Part shown: piece after piece, positions 43,705 through 43,729 of the stretch
Position numbering within the stretch: position 1 is the stretch's first letter
Layout: each line of letters opens with the position of its first letter
NCBI GenBank assembly: GCA_026709265.1
Contig: JAPOTI010000055.1
Span: forward strand, 1-43,729
Direction: 5' to 3'
Length of the DNA stretch: 43,729 bases
Origin: Paracoccaceae bacterium
GTDB lineage: Bacteria > Pseudomonadota > Alphaproteobacteria > Rhodobacterales > Rhodobacteraceae
Program-made: the position numbers and the translations under genes
The notes under the pieces: model-generated
Database searches by the model: none
The model's input: only the letters and a program-made list of their open reading frames with translations
What the model was told of the DNA's origin: nothing

Positions 43705-43729
43705 ATGGGCAGGACATCGACACGGCAGG
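43705..43729 (+). CDS. Start of an unidentified gene, cut by the window edge
   Basis: ATG 43705 has AGGAG at 43692-43696, 8 nt upstream, an excellent ribosome binding site. The visible residues are MGRTSTRQ and the frame stays open to the window end. It lies about 95 bp past the break in the IS1-family transposase, a distance typical between the left end of an insertion sequence and its transposase. It may be the transposase of the element that interrupted the IS1-type gene. Eight residues cannot identify the family. Confidence 0.4.

Overview
The window looks like chromosomal DNA of an alphaproteobacterium. The main reasons are the DUF721/DsbA pair beside mutY, the leuS-lptE-holA chain, DUF3576 and DUF2125 proteins, the Trm112/LON-domain/thioredoxin/xthA group and the ftsK-lolA pair. 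Several of these neighbourhoods are familiar from Rhodobacterales and relatives, but base composition by eye is moderate rather than very GC-rich. I cannot place it to genus. I count 36 apparently intact protein genes plus transposase remnants at both ends. I saw no rRNA, tRNA or CRISPR array.

Layout. 1-231: C-terminal remnant of an IS5-type DDE transposase. 401-2707: mutY diverging from a DUF721/DciA-like gene and a DsbA-like thiol oxidoreductase. 2716-9433, minus strand: lipid A and LPS genes (lpxK, waaA), pmbA, a DUF2125-type exported protein, holA and lptE. leuS and a DUF3576 lipoprotein lie upstream of lptE on the same strand. 12491-13142: a gene-poor stretch with a probable reverse-transcriptase scar. 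13143-16673: yggS, an L,D-transpeptidase coupled to ribA, and a small SLT-type lipoprotein. 16839-25382, minus strand: lolA, ftsK, an aminotransferase, an amidase and a Cu+ P-type ATPase. 25383-25747: an intergenic region with four short palindromes. 25748-30553: a UbiH/Coq6-type monooxygenase, then Trm112, a LON-domain protein, a YbbN/CnoX-like thioredoxin, xthA and an OmpR-type regulator lacking an obvious receiver aspartate.

From about 30.6 kb the content becomes accessory and catabolic. There is a bifunctional class II aldolase/short-chain dehydrogenase, then a stand-alone SDR in visibly GC-richer DNA. About 1.1 kb without a supportable gene follows. Next is a tightly packed plus-strand operon (34635-42851): CaiB/BaiF CoA-transferase, enoyl-CoA hydratase, metallo-beta-lactamase-fold hydrolase, 3-hydroxyacyl-CoA dehydrogenase-family enzyme, and a complete CUT1-type ABC importer (ATPase, binding protein, two permeases).

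This operon is the most interesting part. It couples a transporter of the class that normally imports sugars or polyols to a CoA-activation, hydration and oxidation sequence, without an acyl-CoA dehydrogenase or thiolase. The enzyme set matches the logic of crotonobetaine/carnitine-type metabolism, but the substrate is unknown. The window closes with an IS1-family transposase truncated at its 5' side, and the start of a new plus-strand gene just past the break point.
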